From Ruminococcus sp. AF46-10NS (GTDB lineage: Bacteria > Bacillota > Clostridia > Lachnospirales > Lachnospiraceae), in assembly GCF_003474435.1 (NCBI RefSeq), contig NZ_QRNF01000008.1, forward strand, positions 46,502 through 110,501: a stretch of DNA of 64,000 nt. The letters are read 5' to 3'. The notes below the pieces were generated by a model. It was not told the DNA's origin. It made no database searches and saw nothing but the letters and a program-made list of their open reading frames with translations. Each line of letters starts with the position of its first letter. Position 1 is the stretch's first letter. Made by a program: the position numbers and the translations under genes. This document shows positions 30,865 to 40,810 of this stretch, one piece after another.

Positions 30865-30915
30865 ATCCCCTCATTGCAGAATATATCTGTAATGAGGGGA
30901 TTTCTGCGTTTTTCC
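30865..30915 (+). terminator. Terminator after the AGCS gene
   Basis: ATCCCCTCATTGCAG and CTGTAATGAGGGGAT form a 15-bp arm hairpin (one mismatch), followed by TTCTGCGTTTTTCC. Confidence 0.85.
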
Positions 30916-30922
30916 TTTTTGT

Positions 30923-30952
30923 TTGTAACATAGTAAAAAGATGTGTTATACT
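30923..30952 (+). promoter_or_regulatory. Promoter of the polysaccharide operon
   Basis: TTGTAA (30923-30928), 18-nt spacer, TATACT (30947-30952), 31 nt before the Stealth gene. The same-direction genes that follow are closely spaced to about 45.97 kb. Confidence 0.5.
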
Positions 30953-30983
30953 TAACCCTAAAGTGACTACATGGGGAGTAATT

Positions 30984-32015
30984 ATGAAAACAAAGGATAA
31001 AGATCAGGGGATAGATTTTGTTATTGCCTGGGTTGATGGAAATGATCCGGAATGGCAGGAAGAAAAGAAAAACACCAGAATACAAAAAGGAATTTTCAGT
31101 GTGGATGACAGAAAGGAACGTTATCGGGATTGGGATAATCTGCATTATTGGTTCCGTGGAGTTGAGAAGTATGCACCGTGGGTAAGGAAAATCCATTTTG
31201 TTACCTGGGGGCATATCCCGGCATGGCTGGATACAGCGAATCCTAAACTGAACATTGTCAGACACGAAGATTTTATTCCCGGAGAATTCCGCCCTACATT
31301 TAACTCCCATACTATTGAATGGAATTTTCATAGAATTCCAAATTTATCAGAAAATTTTGTGTATTTTAATGATGATATGTTTTTATTAAAACCGATAACT
31401 GCCGAAGCCTTTTTCAAAAATGGCAAGCCGGTAGATATGATGGCTCTTCAACCGGATGTTGCCAATGCAGATGACGAGGTCATGCCATATATCTATCTGA
31501 ATAACGCCATGCTTCTGGCGAAATATTTCGATAAACGGGATAATATGAAGAAGCAGCCCGGGGCATATTTTCATATAGGGTATCCGCCGATGTATTTCTT
31601 TTACAATATGCTGGAGATCGCTTTTCCCCGGTTCACTGGATTCTATACAGTACATGGCCCGTCACCGCTTAAGAAGAGTACTTATGAAAATCTGTGGCAG
31701 CTGGAACCGGAACTGCTGGAAAATGTGTGCAGACATCCGTTCCGGCATAAAGAAGATGTTAATCAGTATGTGCTGAGAGAATATCAGAAGCTCAGCGGAG
31801 ATTTTTTTCCGGAGAATATACAGAAATTCTGCGGATACTATGATGTAGAAGAAACCAACAAAAAACTGATACAGACTATTACCGGGCATAAGAAAAAAAT
31901 GATCTGCATCAATGACAGCAATCACGGAATTGATTTCGAAAAAGCCAAAGAAGAAATCAATAACGCGCTGGATCAGATCCTTCCGGAAAAATCAGAATTC
32001 GAACGCAAATTATAA
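30984..32015 (+). CDS. Stealth-family sugar phosphotransferase
   Basis: A 343-residue protein of the Stealth (capsule polymerase, hexose-1-phosphoryl transferase) family. Region CR1 reads IDFVIAWVDGNDPEWQEEK. CR2 covers RDWDNLHYWFRGVEKYAPWV, followed by IHFVTWGHIPAWL and FVYFNDDMFL. CR3/CR4 follow with the conserved H in the FRHKEDVNQY region. Family members form phosphodiester-linked sugar polymers. GGGGAG lies 5 nt before ATG 30984. It leads the operon, 23 nt before pelD, which implies a phosphate-containing modification or second polymer. Confidence 0.9.
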   Translation: MKTKDKDQGIDFVIAWVDGNDPEWQEEKKNTRIQKGIFSVDDRKERYRDWDNLHYWFRGVEKYAPWVRKIHFVTWGHIPAWLDTANPKLNIVRHEDFIPGEFRPTFNSHTIEWNFHRIPNLSENFVYFNDDMFLLKPITAEAFFKNGKPVDMMALQPDVANADDEVMPYIYLNNAMLLAKYFDKRDNMKKQPGAYFHIGYPPMYFFYNMLEIAFPRFTGFYTVHGPSPLKKSTYENLWQLEPELLENVCRHPFRHKEDVNQYVLREYQKLSGDFFPENIQKFCGYYDVEETNKKLIQTITGHKKKMICINDSNHGIDFEKAKEEINNALDQILPEKSEFERKL

Positions 32016-32038
32016 ACAGCAGGAAGAGAGGCATAAAG

Positions 32039-34228
32039 ATGAATATTCTGTTGGTGGGCGGCTCCTGCAGCCTGATGGACAGTATGATCCTGAAGCTCCG
32101 GAAAGAGGGACACAGGGTTTTTTTGCTGACCGGAGATAAATACAGACATAATAAATATCAGAAAGTATTTGAAAGATATGACTTCGCCTATGACTGCGAA
32201 AATCTCAACGATATTCTGGAAAGTATCAATGCAGACGTAACCATTCTTATGGGGGCATTTGATACCAATTATCGCTGGAATGGGGAAGAAAGAGAAACCG
32301 TGCATTTTATTTCTCATCTGGTAAATATTCTGGTAGCTTATTCTATGGTAAATAAGAAGCGGCTGATCTTTCTTTCTTCAGATGAAATTTACAATGGAAA
32401 TTATAAGGATGATATAGAAGAGGAAGAAAAATTTTCCGGAATTGGGATCCGGGCAGATACCTTGTCCCAGGCTGAGGAAATCTGTGAGAATTTCAGGATG
32501 AACCGGGGACTGGATATCGTGACTCTGCGCCTGGATCATCTCTACAGCATTCCGAAAGAGAAAAAAGACATAAATAACATCTGCGCCCGGATGTGTCTGG
32601 ACTGTCTGCGTGACGGACATATCAAGGCAAAAGCAGATCATGTTTTTTCTCTTCTTTATGAGAAAGATGCAGTGGAATATATTTATCAGCTTATAAAAAA
32701 TACAAAGCACGAACGCAGTCGATACAATCTTTCTTCCAATGATGTGATCAGTGAGGTGGAGCTTGCTGCAAAGGTCCAGGAAGCCATGGGAACAGAATCC
32801 AACATTGCAGTGTTTTCAGACAACAATGGAAGGTGCGTCCTGTCAGGAAGACGTTTTGAGCAGGAATACGGTGTCCATGCATTTGGAAATCTGGAAAAAA
32901 ATATCAAAGACATGACTGCTTATATGCAGCGACATAAAAATGTTTTTCTGAATGAAGATGAGCTGAAGCTTCCCTGGTGGAAGGTTCTTATCGAGAAATG
33001 GAGATGGCTGATCAAAGTGCTTTTCCCGTTTTTCGAAAACATGGTCTGCTTTATTCCGTTTTTTATGATGAATAACCGGACTGTAGGAAGCGAGTATTTT
33101 GCAAATCTTGATCCGTTCCTTTTGTATGTGCTGCTTTTTGCCATTGTGTACGGACAGCAGCAGGCTACTTTTTCTGCAATACTGGCGGTTGCAGGATATA
33201 TGTTCCGGCAGATGTATACGCGAAGCGGATTTGAGGTACTTGTGGATTACAATACCTATGTGTGGATTGCCCAGCTGTTTATCCTGGGACTTGTTGTAGG
33301 ATATATGCGTGACCAGATCCGTACCATGCGTCTGGAGAGCCAGGAACTGGAGGAACATTTGAGCAGGCAGATTGCAGATATCCGCGATATCAACGAGAGT
33401 AATGTCCGTGTAAAAGAAATCATGGAACAGCAGCTGATCGACCATAAAGACAGTATCGGTAAGATCTACAGCATCACAGCAGGACTGGAACAGCGTATGC
33501 CCGATGAAGTTATTTTCTATGCAGTAGAAATGCTGGAGAAGCTGATGCAGACCGAGGATGTAGCTCTTTATAATGTAGTCAACAGAGATTACGCCCGTAT
33601 TTTTTCCGCAAGCTCAGATAAGGCAAGAAGTCTTGGAAACTCTATCCGTTATAAGGAAATGACGGAGATATACGATGCCCTGACTGAGCAGAAGGTATAT
33701 ATCAACAAAAATATGGACGAGCGTTACCCGCTGATGGCCAGAGGAATTTACGAGGGCGGCGAGGTTCAGATGATCATCATGCTCTGGGGATTAAGCTGGG
33801 AAAAAATGACTCTTGGCCAAGCAAATTTTTTAACTGTTGTCAGCTATCTGATCCAGAACGCGATGCTCCGTGCGCAGAGATATATGCAGGCACTGGAAGA
33901 TCAGCGTTACAGCCGGGATTCTGAAATTCTGGAGCCGGATGCTTTTGAATCCCTGGTACAGGCTTATATGAATGCAGAGATTAAGAACCTGGTGGAATGT
34001 GTGCTTGTAAAAGTGGATATCCCAAAAGAACAGTATCGTGAGATCGATGAGCATATGTCAGGACAGTTGCGGGACAGCGATTATCTGGGAATCATGCCGG
34101 ATGGAAATCTCTATATCCTGCTTACCAACACAACAAGAGAAAGTGCTGTGATCGTACAGGAACGATTTGAGAAAAACGGTTATAAAACAGAATGTGTGGA
34201 GAAGATGGCAGTATGTCGCAAAGAATGA
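32039..34228 (+). CDS. pelD: PelD-like c-di-GMP receptor with N-terminal epimerase-like domain
   Basis: A 729-residue membrane protein. Residues 1-300 form an NAD-epimerase-like Rossmann domain (MNILLVGG, SSDEIY at 113-118), with a degraded Gly-rich loop. Membrane helices span about 320-425. A coiled coil (about 425-470) and a GAF-like domain (about 475-620) follow. The C-terminus is a degenerate GGDEF domain: RDSD at 678-681 is an RxxD I-site, while the GG(D/E)EF active site aligns with PDGNL at 687-691. A cyclase-dead, I-site-intact GGDEF is the hallmark of PelD, which activates Pel synthesis on binding c-di-GMP. Location with pelF and pelG supports the name. Epimerase activity is unproven. 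Confidence 0.85.
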   Translation: MNILLVGGSCSLMDSMILKLRKEGHRVFLLTGDKYRHNKYQKVFERYDFAYDCENLNDILESINADVTILMGAFDTNYRWNGEERETVHFISHLVNILVAYSMVNKKRLIFLSSDEIYNGNYKDDIEEEEKFSGIGIRADTLSQAEEICENFRMNRGLDIVTLRLDHLYSIPKEKKDINNICARMCLDCLRDGHIKAKADHVFSLLYEKDAVEYIYQLIKNTKHERSRYNLSSNDVISEVELAAKVQEAMGTESNIAVFSDNNGRCVLSGRRFEQEYGVHAFGNLEKNIKDMTAYMQRHKNVFLNEDELKLPWWKVLIEKWRWLIKVLFPFFENMVCFIPFFMMNNRTVGSEYFANLDPFLLYVLLFAIVYGQQQATFSAILAVAGYMFRQMYTRSGFEVLVDYNTYVWIAQLFILGLVVGYMRDQIRTMRLESQELEEHLSRQIADIRDINESNVRVKEIMEQQLIDHKDSIGKIYSITAGLEQRMPDEVIFYAVEMLEKLMQTEDVALYNVVNRDYARIFSASSDKARSLGNSIRYKEMTEIYDALTEQKVYINKNMDERYPLMARGIYEGGEVQMIIMLWGLSWEKMTLGQANFLTVVSYLIQNAMLRAQRYMQALEDQRYSRDSEILEPDAFESLVQAYMNAEIKNLVECVLVKVDIPKEQYREIDEHMSGQLRDSDYLGIMPDGNLYILLTNTTRESAVIVQERFEKNGYKTECVEKMAVCRKE

Positions 34229-35121
34229 AATTATTTATTTTTCTGCTGATCATAAACTTAATTGTTATTGTGATCTATCTGGTCTGGAATCATATCCGGA
34301 GAAAAGAAAATCTCCGGAGTGTCTGGATGAAGGCGGTCATGATGTTTCTGTGTCCTGTAGTCGGGCCTATGTTTGTGCTGCTTTCTTTTATCCTGTTTAA
34401 ATTGTTTTCATCACAGGGAATGGATCTTTCGGATGTTGTGTTCAGTAAGGACAGAACAGAGAATTTTCTGCGTCCGGACGAAGAAATGGAACGAAATATG
34501 GTATCTCTTGAAGAAGCACTGGAAGTTACAGACAAAAAAAGTCTCCGTACGCTGATGCTGAATGTGATCAGAGGAGATTACCAGAATTCCCTGTCCTCTA
34601 TTAACCTGGCATTGAACAGTGAGGATTCTGAGACTGCTCATTATGCAGCATCCATTCTCCAGGACGTGCTGAATAATTTCCGAAGCCAGGTACAGGAAAA
34701 ATATCTTCTGTGCCAGGAAGAAAACGAGCAGCAGGTTGAAAATTGCGTGAATCTTGTGGAGTATATGAATCCCATCCTGGAACAGAAAGTACTCACAGAT
34801 ATTGAGCAGAAATCCATGACAGATAAGATGCAGGAAGTCCTGCAGAAAGCATGGGATCTGGACAAGATCAGGATCAGCAGCACAGTCTACGAAAAAGTCT
34901 GCCAGCGTCTGCTGGAAATCAAAGACTACGAAAAATGTACACTGTGGTGCGACAGAGCCATGGAACAGTATCCAAGAGTTCTTTCCAGTTACACCTGCCA
35001 GCTGAAGCTCTGTTTCTCCTGCGGAAACAAAGAGAAATTTTTCCAGATCATGCAGGAATTAAGAAGTTCGGATATTATTATTGATAATGAGACAATTGAA
35101 CTGATCAGAACGTTTATGTAG
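34213..35121 (+). CDS. pelE: PelE-like membrane protein with helical repeats
   Basis: A 302-residue protein with two N-terminal membrane segments (LFIFLLIINLIVIVIYLVW and a second at about 40-65). A cytosolic, helix-rich region with TPR-like pairs follows. Two helices followed by TPRs directly after pelD is the PelE layout. Start 34213 has GGAGAAG 8 nt upstream and overlaps pelD by 16 nt; ATG 34225 (ATGA overlap) is the alternative. PelE is thought to bind PelD. The assignment relies on architecture and position more than sequence. Confidence 0.7.
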   Translation: MSQRMKLFIFLLIINLIVIVIYLVWNHIRRKENLRSVWMKAVMMFLCPVVGPMFVLLSFILFKLFSSQGMDLSDVVFSKDRTENFLRPDEEMERNMVSLEEALEVTDKKSLRTLMLNVIRGDYQNSLSSINLALNSEDSETAHYAASILQDVLNNFRSQVQEKYLLCQEENEQQVENCVNLVEYMNPILEQKVLTDIEQKSMTDKMQEVLQKAWDLDKIRISSTVYEKVCQRLLEIKDYEKCTLWCDRAMEQYPRVLSSYTCQLKLCFSCGNKEKFFQIMQELRSSDIIIDNETIELIRTFM

Positions 35122-35141
35122 AAGTAAAAGGGTGAACAGAT

Positions 35142-37477
35142 ATGTCAATGACAACTTTGGTTATATTACAATTTGTGGGTATATTTGCTGCCTATACAGG
35201 TCTGACAGTTTTGCTTCCGGCAGTTATGTTTCGCAGAGTACTGAGAGGAAGAAGATTGTCAGAGCAGTTTCTGATGTGTTATACATTTGGAAATTTCTAT
35301 ATTATAAATATTGTATTTGCGGTTCAGCTGCTTCATATTTCCAATTTTCAGACACTTGTACTGCTTACTGTGGTTCTGAGTGTGCTGATCTGGAGCCGAG
35401 TGAACCGGATTTCTCTGAGAAAACTTATCATAAAGAATGCAGAAGCTTGCAGAAAACTTCTCCAGGGCAGCATGGGAATAAAAGGAGCCTTATACAGAGT
35501 ATGGCAAAAGTTCATCAGAATGCTGAAATATGCAATCTGTTTCTTTTATCGCGAAGTGGTATGTAATACCCTGCAATGGATATTGGCAGGTGCAATTGTT
35601 GCGGCACTTTTCTGGGTTTACGGCAGACAGCTGATCCTTACTTATGGATATCGAGCATCTGATATTCCGGTACATCTTAACTGGATCAATCAGATGAGCC
35701 GGGGAAATCTTTTTGTAAGAGGTGTATATCCTTTTGGATTTCACTGCGTGGTGTATTATCTGCACACAGTTTTTCGGGTGGATACTTATGTGATCTTGTG
35801 TCTGTTTTATCTGGTACAGGTATTTTTTATTCATGTGGTTCTTCTTGCAATGCTGAAAATGTTGTGCAGATCTTTGTATTTTCCGTATGCAGGAGTACTT
35901 GTATATATACTTGGAAGCTTCTGGGCAAGGCAGACATATTCGCGTTTTGGTGCTTCATTACCCCAGGAATTCGGTATGATCTTTGTAATCCCGTCTATAT
36001 ATTTTCTGATCCGGTTTTTTCAGACAGAAAAAGAAAATTTGAAGACAAAAGAGACAAAACTTACACTTGGGTGTTTTGCCATTGCGTTTTCGTTGACATT
36101 AGCTATTCATTTTTACGGAACTATGATTGCGGGACTCTGCTGCATCGGAATTGCCGTTGGATATGTTTTCCGCTTCTTGAATAAAGAGTATTTTCGTCGT
36201 ATTATGATGACGGGAATTATCAGTGTATTTCTGGCTGTTCTTCCAATGGCGATTGCTTTTGCAGGAGGAACACCTCTTCAGGGCTCGCTTGGCTGGGGAC
36301 TTAGTGTTATTAATGGCGGAAACTCTGATAATGAAGAGGAAGAAAATACTGTTACGCAGGATATGACGATTGAGGAAATAGCTGCGAATCTGCAGGGGGC
36401 TTCGGAAAGTAAAGAAAATACCGGTACAGCGTCTGTACAGTCGGGAAAAAATACACCGACTGTAACGGAAACTCCGAAGCCGTCACTTGGGGAAAAAGTC
36501 GGAGAAATTCCGGGGAAAATAAAAGATACATGGAATATGATGGCTCAGCGACTCCGGGAGTTTATTATTAATTTACCGGAGAAATGGTGTGCGTATGCTG
36601 TGCTGACGGGAATTGGAGTATTGATTCTGCTAGGATTGGTGTTTATTATTTTTCGCAGGACTGCTTATGGTGAAATGCTGATGTCAGCAGGATTTTGCAT
36701 GGGAATTTTGACTTTACTGCTTTGTGCGGGAAATCTGGGCCTTCCGGTTTTGATGGATTCGGCCAGATGCAGTATTTACTATGCATATCTTCTGGTTGCG
36801 ACGCTGACATTATTGGGAGATGGAATCCTTTACCTGATATTTATGCCCAGGATTTTGAAAGTCATTCGAAATGCAGCAGCTTTAGGACTAACAGTGATAA
36901 CTGTAGCAGGAATGATTCATCAGAATCTGATCAAAACACCAGATTTTTTGTCCGGCTATGTATCAAATGGAGCATTGACCTGTCTGACAAATATTATCAG
37001 GGAAAATGAAGATAAGACATGGACTATTGTATCAGCCAACGATGAAACTCAGATGGGCCTGGATCATGGATGGCATTATGAGACAATTACTTTTTTACGT
37101 AAGCTGGAAAAGATGGATAAGGACACCAAGGTAATTATTCCTACGAAGAATGTATATTTCTTTATAGAAAAAATTCCGTTGGATTATTCTGTGGTGTATT
37201 CTGGAAGTGGACAATCCATCTCAAAAAAGGGGCAAGTCAGAATCTGCCAAATGTAGGTGGAATTTCCATGTATCAGGGAGAAGGAAGATGGATCCTTATG
37301 TCCAGAATGTATTACTGGGCACAGGCATTTATGGAAAAATATCCAAATGATATGAAAGTATACTATGAATCCGAAGATTTTATATGTTATGTAATGCCTC
37401 AGAATATGTATCATCAGTATAATTTTGCTATAGATTACGGCTATAATCAGGTTCAGACACAGGAGGAAAATAATTAA
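35142..37477 (+). CDS. Large GT-C-like membrane protein, frameshifted
   Basis: The repaired protein is about 778 residues with ten or more membrane segments. After an early pair of helices comes RASDIPVHLNWINQM and GVYPFGFHCVVYYL, which resemble the first periplasmic loop of GT-C glycosyltransferases (an acidic residue next to a helix, then a YP.G.H motif). A hydrophilic Glu/Thr/Pro-rich loop spans about 395-480. The frame ends at 37256; family-like soluble sequence continues at -1 (GASQNLPNVGGISMYQGEG...) to 37477. The break is at AAAAAAGGGG near 37230. The protein could be a polymerase, ligase or polyprenyl-linked glycosyltransferase for the polysaccharide. Confidence 0.65.
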
Positions 37478-37481
37478 CATA

Positions 37482-39308
37482 ATGGTTTCCAGAAGAAAAT
37501 TTTTCAGCATAGCTATCATGATGTTCGTATTACTGTTTCTGTTTCAGTTTTCCATGGTGCTGAGGGACAGGCAGAATACTTATGATGTAAACTCAAATCT
37601 TGCACCAAAACAGAATGATGGAAAAAATGTCTGGAAAAATGAAGAACTTGATCCTGCGTCTGTGGGAACAACGGACAGAAGGTATGTACTTTTTGTAGGT
37701 GATTCGTCCTCTGGTATGGCAGAGGCTGTAAGCAGATGGTGTACTTATGCAAAATGGGATATTGCAAAATGCAGTTCCATGGAGAAATTTAAAGAGAATG
37801 ACAAAAATCTTCCGGGAATACTGATCTTGGAGTCCGAAAAGTATGCACTTGATGATAATCTGAAAAAAATAGAAGAACTGGAACAAAAAGGTGTGATAAT
37901 TGTCTTCGGATGTCTGGAAGATCCGAAGAATATTGAAAAGAATCAGGAACTTCAGGACTTTCTGGGAATTTATAAAATCGTCTCCAAAAAAACAGAACTT
38001 ACAGGGGCAAAGCTTTTTGAGGGGTTGCTTCTGGGTGGAGAGGTAATTTATGAAACGCCGGAAGATAAAGATGAAAGAGATCGACAGGATCTGCAGCTTA
38101 ATGTGCCCTGGTATCAGGTTGGCAGCGGAACCAAGACCTATATGGTCGGACTCCTGGATCAGTCCAAACAGAAGGAAACGGTAGAAAATGAAGAACTTCC
38201 CACACTGATCTGGAGAAACGGAATCCGGAACGGAAGCATCTTCTGTGTAGTTGGAGATTACATGAAAGACAGTACGGCACTGGGTCTTCTGGATGGCATG
38301 GTGGCAGAAGCATCTTCGTATTACATTTATCCGGTAGTTAATGCACAGAACCTTTCCATGATCAATTTTCCTGTATTTGCAGATGAGAATAATGAGCAGA
38401 TGATGGAGTTATACAGTCAGTCCATAACAGGAATGGTCAGAGATATCATGTGGCCGTCACTTATATCCATTGTCGAAAAAGGCGGCTTGAAGATGACCTG
38501 TTTTATGCAGCCGCAGACAAACTACGAGGATGGAATAGAGCCGACCAGCAAGGATCTGGTATTTTATCTGAAACAGATGAAAGAACAGAATGCGGAAGCC
38601 GGTTTGTCCCTGCAGTATAAAAATGCGGAATCATTAAGAGATAAACTGAATCAGGATGCTGAGTTTTTCCGGAAGGCTGACAGCAGCTATAAATACGGAG
38701 CAGCTTATACAGAAGAAAAGGATCTGGACACCGTCAAAGCTCTGATGAATACTGAATTAATGAAGAATGTAAGCACTCTGGTATGTGAATACACAGAGGA
38801 TGAGCCTGTAATATCCTACTGTACAGATTCTGTAACCTTGCAGTCTGTCACAAGTGACGGAATGAATTATACCTACAGCGATGATATCCGTATGAGAAGT
38901 ATTCAGAGCTCACTGGGCTATACCAATGTTATGCTGAATATGCAGAAGATTTTCTGGCCGGAGCGGAAAAAAGACCGTTGGCAGATCATGCAGAAACGTT
39001 TTTCCAGCAATCTTCTCACCTACTGGAAAAAATTCACAGGTTTTGGCAGTACCACACTTTCCGAGAGCAATACCAGAACAAGAACCTTCTTGAATCTGGA
39101 TTTTTCAGAGACCAGGACAGATGATGAGATCATTCTGAAAACATCTGAGAGCGGAAGCTGGTTTATCTTAAGAACCCATGGAGAAGAAATTGAAGAAATC
39201 GAAGGCGGCACACAAAAAAAACTGGAGGATAATGTTTATCTGATCCAGGCACAGGATACAACTGTGAAGATCCAGGTAAAAACAGCAGGACTCCATTACA
39301 GCAAATAA
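37482..39308 (+). CDS. DUF2194-family exported protein (PelA position)
   Basis: A 608-residue protein anchored by one N-terminal helix (FFSIAIMMFVLLFLFQFSMV), the rest predicted extracellular. It resembles DUF2194 proteins of the glycoside hydrolase/deacetylase superfamily. It occupies the position of the PelA deacetylase between pelE and pelF. In the deacetylase-like part, INFPVFADENN falls where carbohydrate esterases carry the metal-binding Asp motif, and AGLSLQYKN where they carry HSxxH; no His pair is visible. It may be an inactive binding domain or use other residues. AGGAGG lies 13 nt before the ATG. Confidence 0.65.
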   Translation: MVSRRKFFSIAIMMFVLLFLFQFSMVLRDRQNTYDVNSNLAPKQNDGKNVWKNEELDPASVGTTDRRYVLFVGDSSSGMAEAVSRWCTYAKWDIAKCSSMEKFKENDKNLPGILILESEKYALDDNLKKIEELEQKGVIIVFGCLEDPKNIEKNQELQDFLGIYKIVSKKTELTGAKLFEGLLLGGEVIYETPEDKDERDRQDLQLNVPWYQVGSGTKTYMVGLLDQSKQKETVENEELPTLIWRNGIRNGSIFCVVGDYMKDSTALGLLDGMVAEASSYYIYPVVNAQNLSMINFPVFADENNEQMMELYSQSITGMVRDIMWPSLISIVEKGGLKMTCFMQPQTNYEDGIEPTSKDLVFYLKQMKEQNAEAGLSLQYKNAESLRDKLNQDAEFFRKADSSYKYGAAYTEEKDLDTVKALMNTELMKNVSTLVCEYTEDEPVISYCTDSVTLQSVTSDGMNYTYSDDIRMRSIQSSLGYTNVMLNMQKIFWPERKKDRWQIMQKRFSSNLLTYWKKFTGFGSTTLSESNTRTRTFLNLDFSETRTDDEIILKTSESGSWFILRTHGEEIEEIEGGTQKKLEDNVYLIQAQDTTVKIQVKTAGLHYSK

Positions 39309-39320
39309 GAGAGGACACAG

Positions 39321-40787
39321 ATGAAAGTTTGTATTGTGGCAGAAGGGTGTTATCCGTATGTAGTCGGAGGTGTATCCGGCTGGATCAACAGTTTGATAAA
39401 GTCATTTCCAAATGTGGAATTTATATTGCTGGCCATTGTAGCCAACCGTTCTTTTCGGGGAAAATTCGTCTATGAGCTTCCGGAAAATCTTACACAGGTT
39501 TATGAGGTATATCTGGAGGACAGTGAGTGGGAAGGCGGAGACAGAAAGAGAAAACGAAGAAAAAAAGTTCATATTTCCCGTAAAGAATACGATGAACTGC
39601 TGAACATGGTCCTGAACCGGAAAACAGACTGGGGCGTGATCTTTGATCTGTTTCATAAGAAACGTCTTTCCGTAGATGATCTTCTTATGGGCGAGGACTT
39701 TTTTATGATCGCCAGAGAATGTTATAACAGAAATTATTCAAACATCAATTTTTCGGATTTTCTCTGGACGCTGAGATCTATCTATCTGCCAATGTTCTGG
39801 ACATTAAAGATGGATGTGCCGAAAGCGGATCTTTATCACTGTGTAGCTACCGGTTATTCCGGGATCCTGGGAAGTATGGCGAAACATTTTCATGGAAGCT
39901 CTCTTCTGATATCTGAGCATGGTATTTACACCAGAGAACGTGAGGAGGAGCTGATCAAGGCTGCCTGGGTCAGGGGCGTATATAAAAATATCTGGATCGA
40001 GCAGTTTAAGAAGATGTCTCTTCTGGCCTATGAGAAAGCGGACACTGTCACCTGTCTGTACGATCATGCAAGGGAGCTTCAGATCGAGCTTGGCTGCCCG
40101 GAAGAAAAAATCAAAGTAACACCCAATGGTATCAACACAGAAGCACTGGCAGATCTTCCGGGAAAGAATGAAGAAGAGCAGCAGTTTATCAATGCGGGAG
40201 CTGTTCTCCGTGTAACCCCGATTAAAGACGTAAAGACCATGATACAGGCATTTGATTTTGCAAAAAAAAGGGTCAAAAATCTGAAACTCTGGATCATGGG
40301 ACCTGCAGACGAGGATGTGAAATACGCTCAGGAATGTTATGATCTGGTGGAGTCCCTGGGAACAAAAGATATCGAGTTTACAGGAAGAGTTAATGTAAAA
40401 GATTATCTGGGAAAAATGGATTTCACATTGCTCACCAGCATCAGTGAGGGACAGCCGCTGACGATCCTTGAGAGCTATGCAGCTCATAAACCGGTCATAG
40501 CTACAGATGTAGGAAACTGCCGGGAGCTGATCCATGGCAGCAACGATGATTTCGGGGAAGCAGGGATACTGACACATATTATGAATATTGAGGAGATCGC
40601 CCATGCCATGGTGACGATGTCCTTACAGGAAGAAGAAAGATTGCGTATGGGAGAAGCCGGTTATAAACGTGTAAATGCGTTTTACCGGATCGAACAGATG
40701 AAAGCAGTGTATCAGGACATTTACAAAGGATTTTCTGATAAACAGGGACTTGAGTGGACGGAGGAGCCCTTCAGTATAGGAAAATAA
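39321..40787 (+). CDS. pelF: PelF glycosyltransferase (GT4)
   Basis: A 488-residue cytosolic GT-B glycosyltransferase. The N-terminus VAEGCYPYVVGGVSGWINSL is the PelF signature, with SEHGIYTRERE in the middle. The C-terminal nucleotide-sugar site has the E-x7-E motif SEGQPLTILES. PelF uses UDP-GlcNAc or UDP-GalNAc in known Pel systems. It starts 12 nt after the DUF2194 gene, with GAGAGGA upstream. Confidence 0.93.
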   Translation: MKVCIVAEGCYPYVVGGVSGWINSLIKSFPNVEFILLAIVANRSFRGKFVYELPENLTQVYEVYLEDSEWEGGDRKRKRRKKVHISRKEYDELLNMVLNRKTDWGVIFDLFHKKRLSVDDLLMGEDFFMIARECYNRNYSNINFSDFLWTLRSIYLPMFWTLKMDVPKADLYHCVATGYSGILGSMAKHFHGSSLLISEHGIYTREREEELIKAAWVRGVYKNIWIEQFKKMSLLAYEKADTVTCLYDHARELQIELGCPEEKIKVTPNGINTEALADLPGKNEEEQQFINAGAVLRVTPIKDVKTMIQAFDFAKKRVKNLKLWIMGPADEDVKYAQECYDLVESLGTKDIEFTGRVNVKDYLGKMDFTLLTSISEGQPLTILESYAAHKPVIATDVGNCRELIHGSNDDFGEAGILTHIMNIEEIAHAMVTMSLQEEERLRMGEAGYKRVNAFYRIEQMKAVYQDIYKGFSDKQGLEWTEEPFSIGK

Positions 40788-40810
40788 TAATCTCAGGACG
40801 GAGAGAATAC

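Noticed and set aside
34192..34400. Alternative small frame overlapping the pelD end
   Set aside because: It is out of frame with the PelE-like protein and has no RBS or homology; the 34213 start explains the region.
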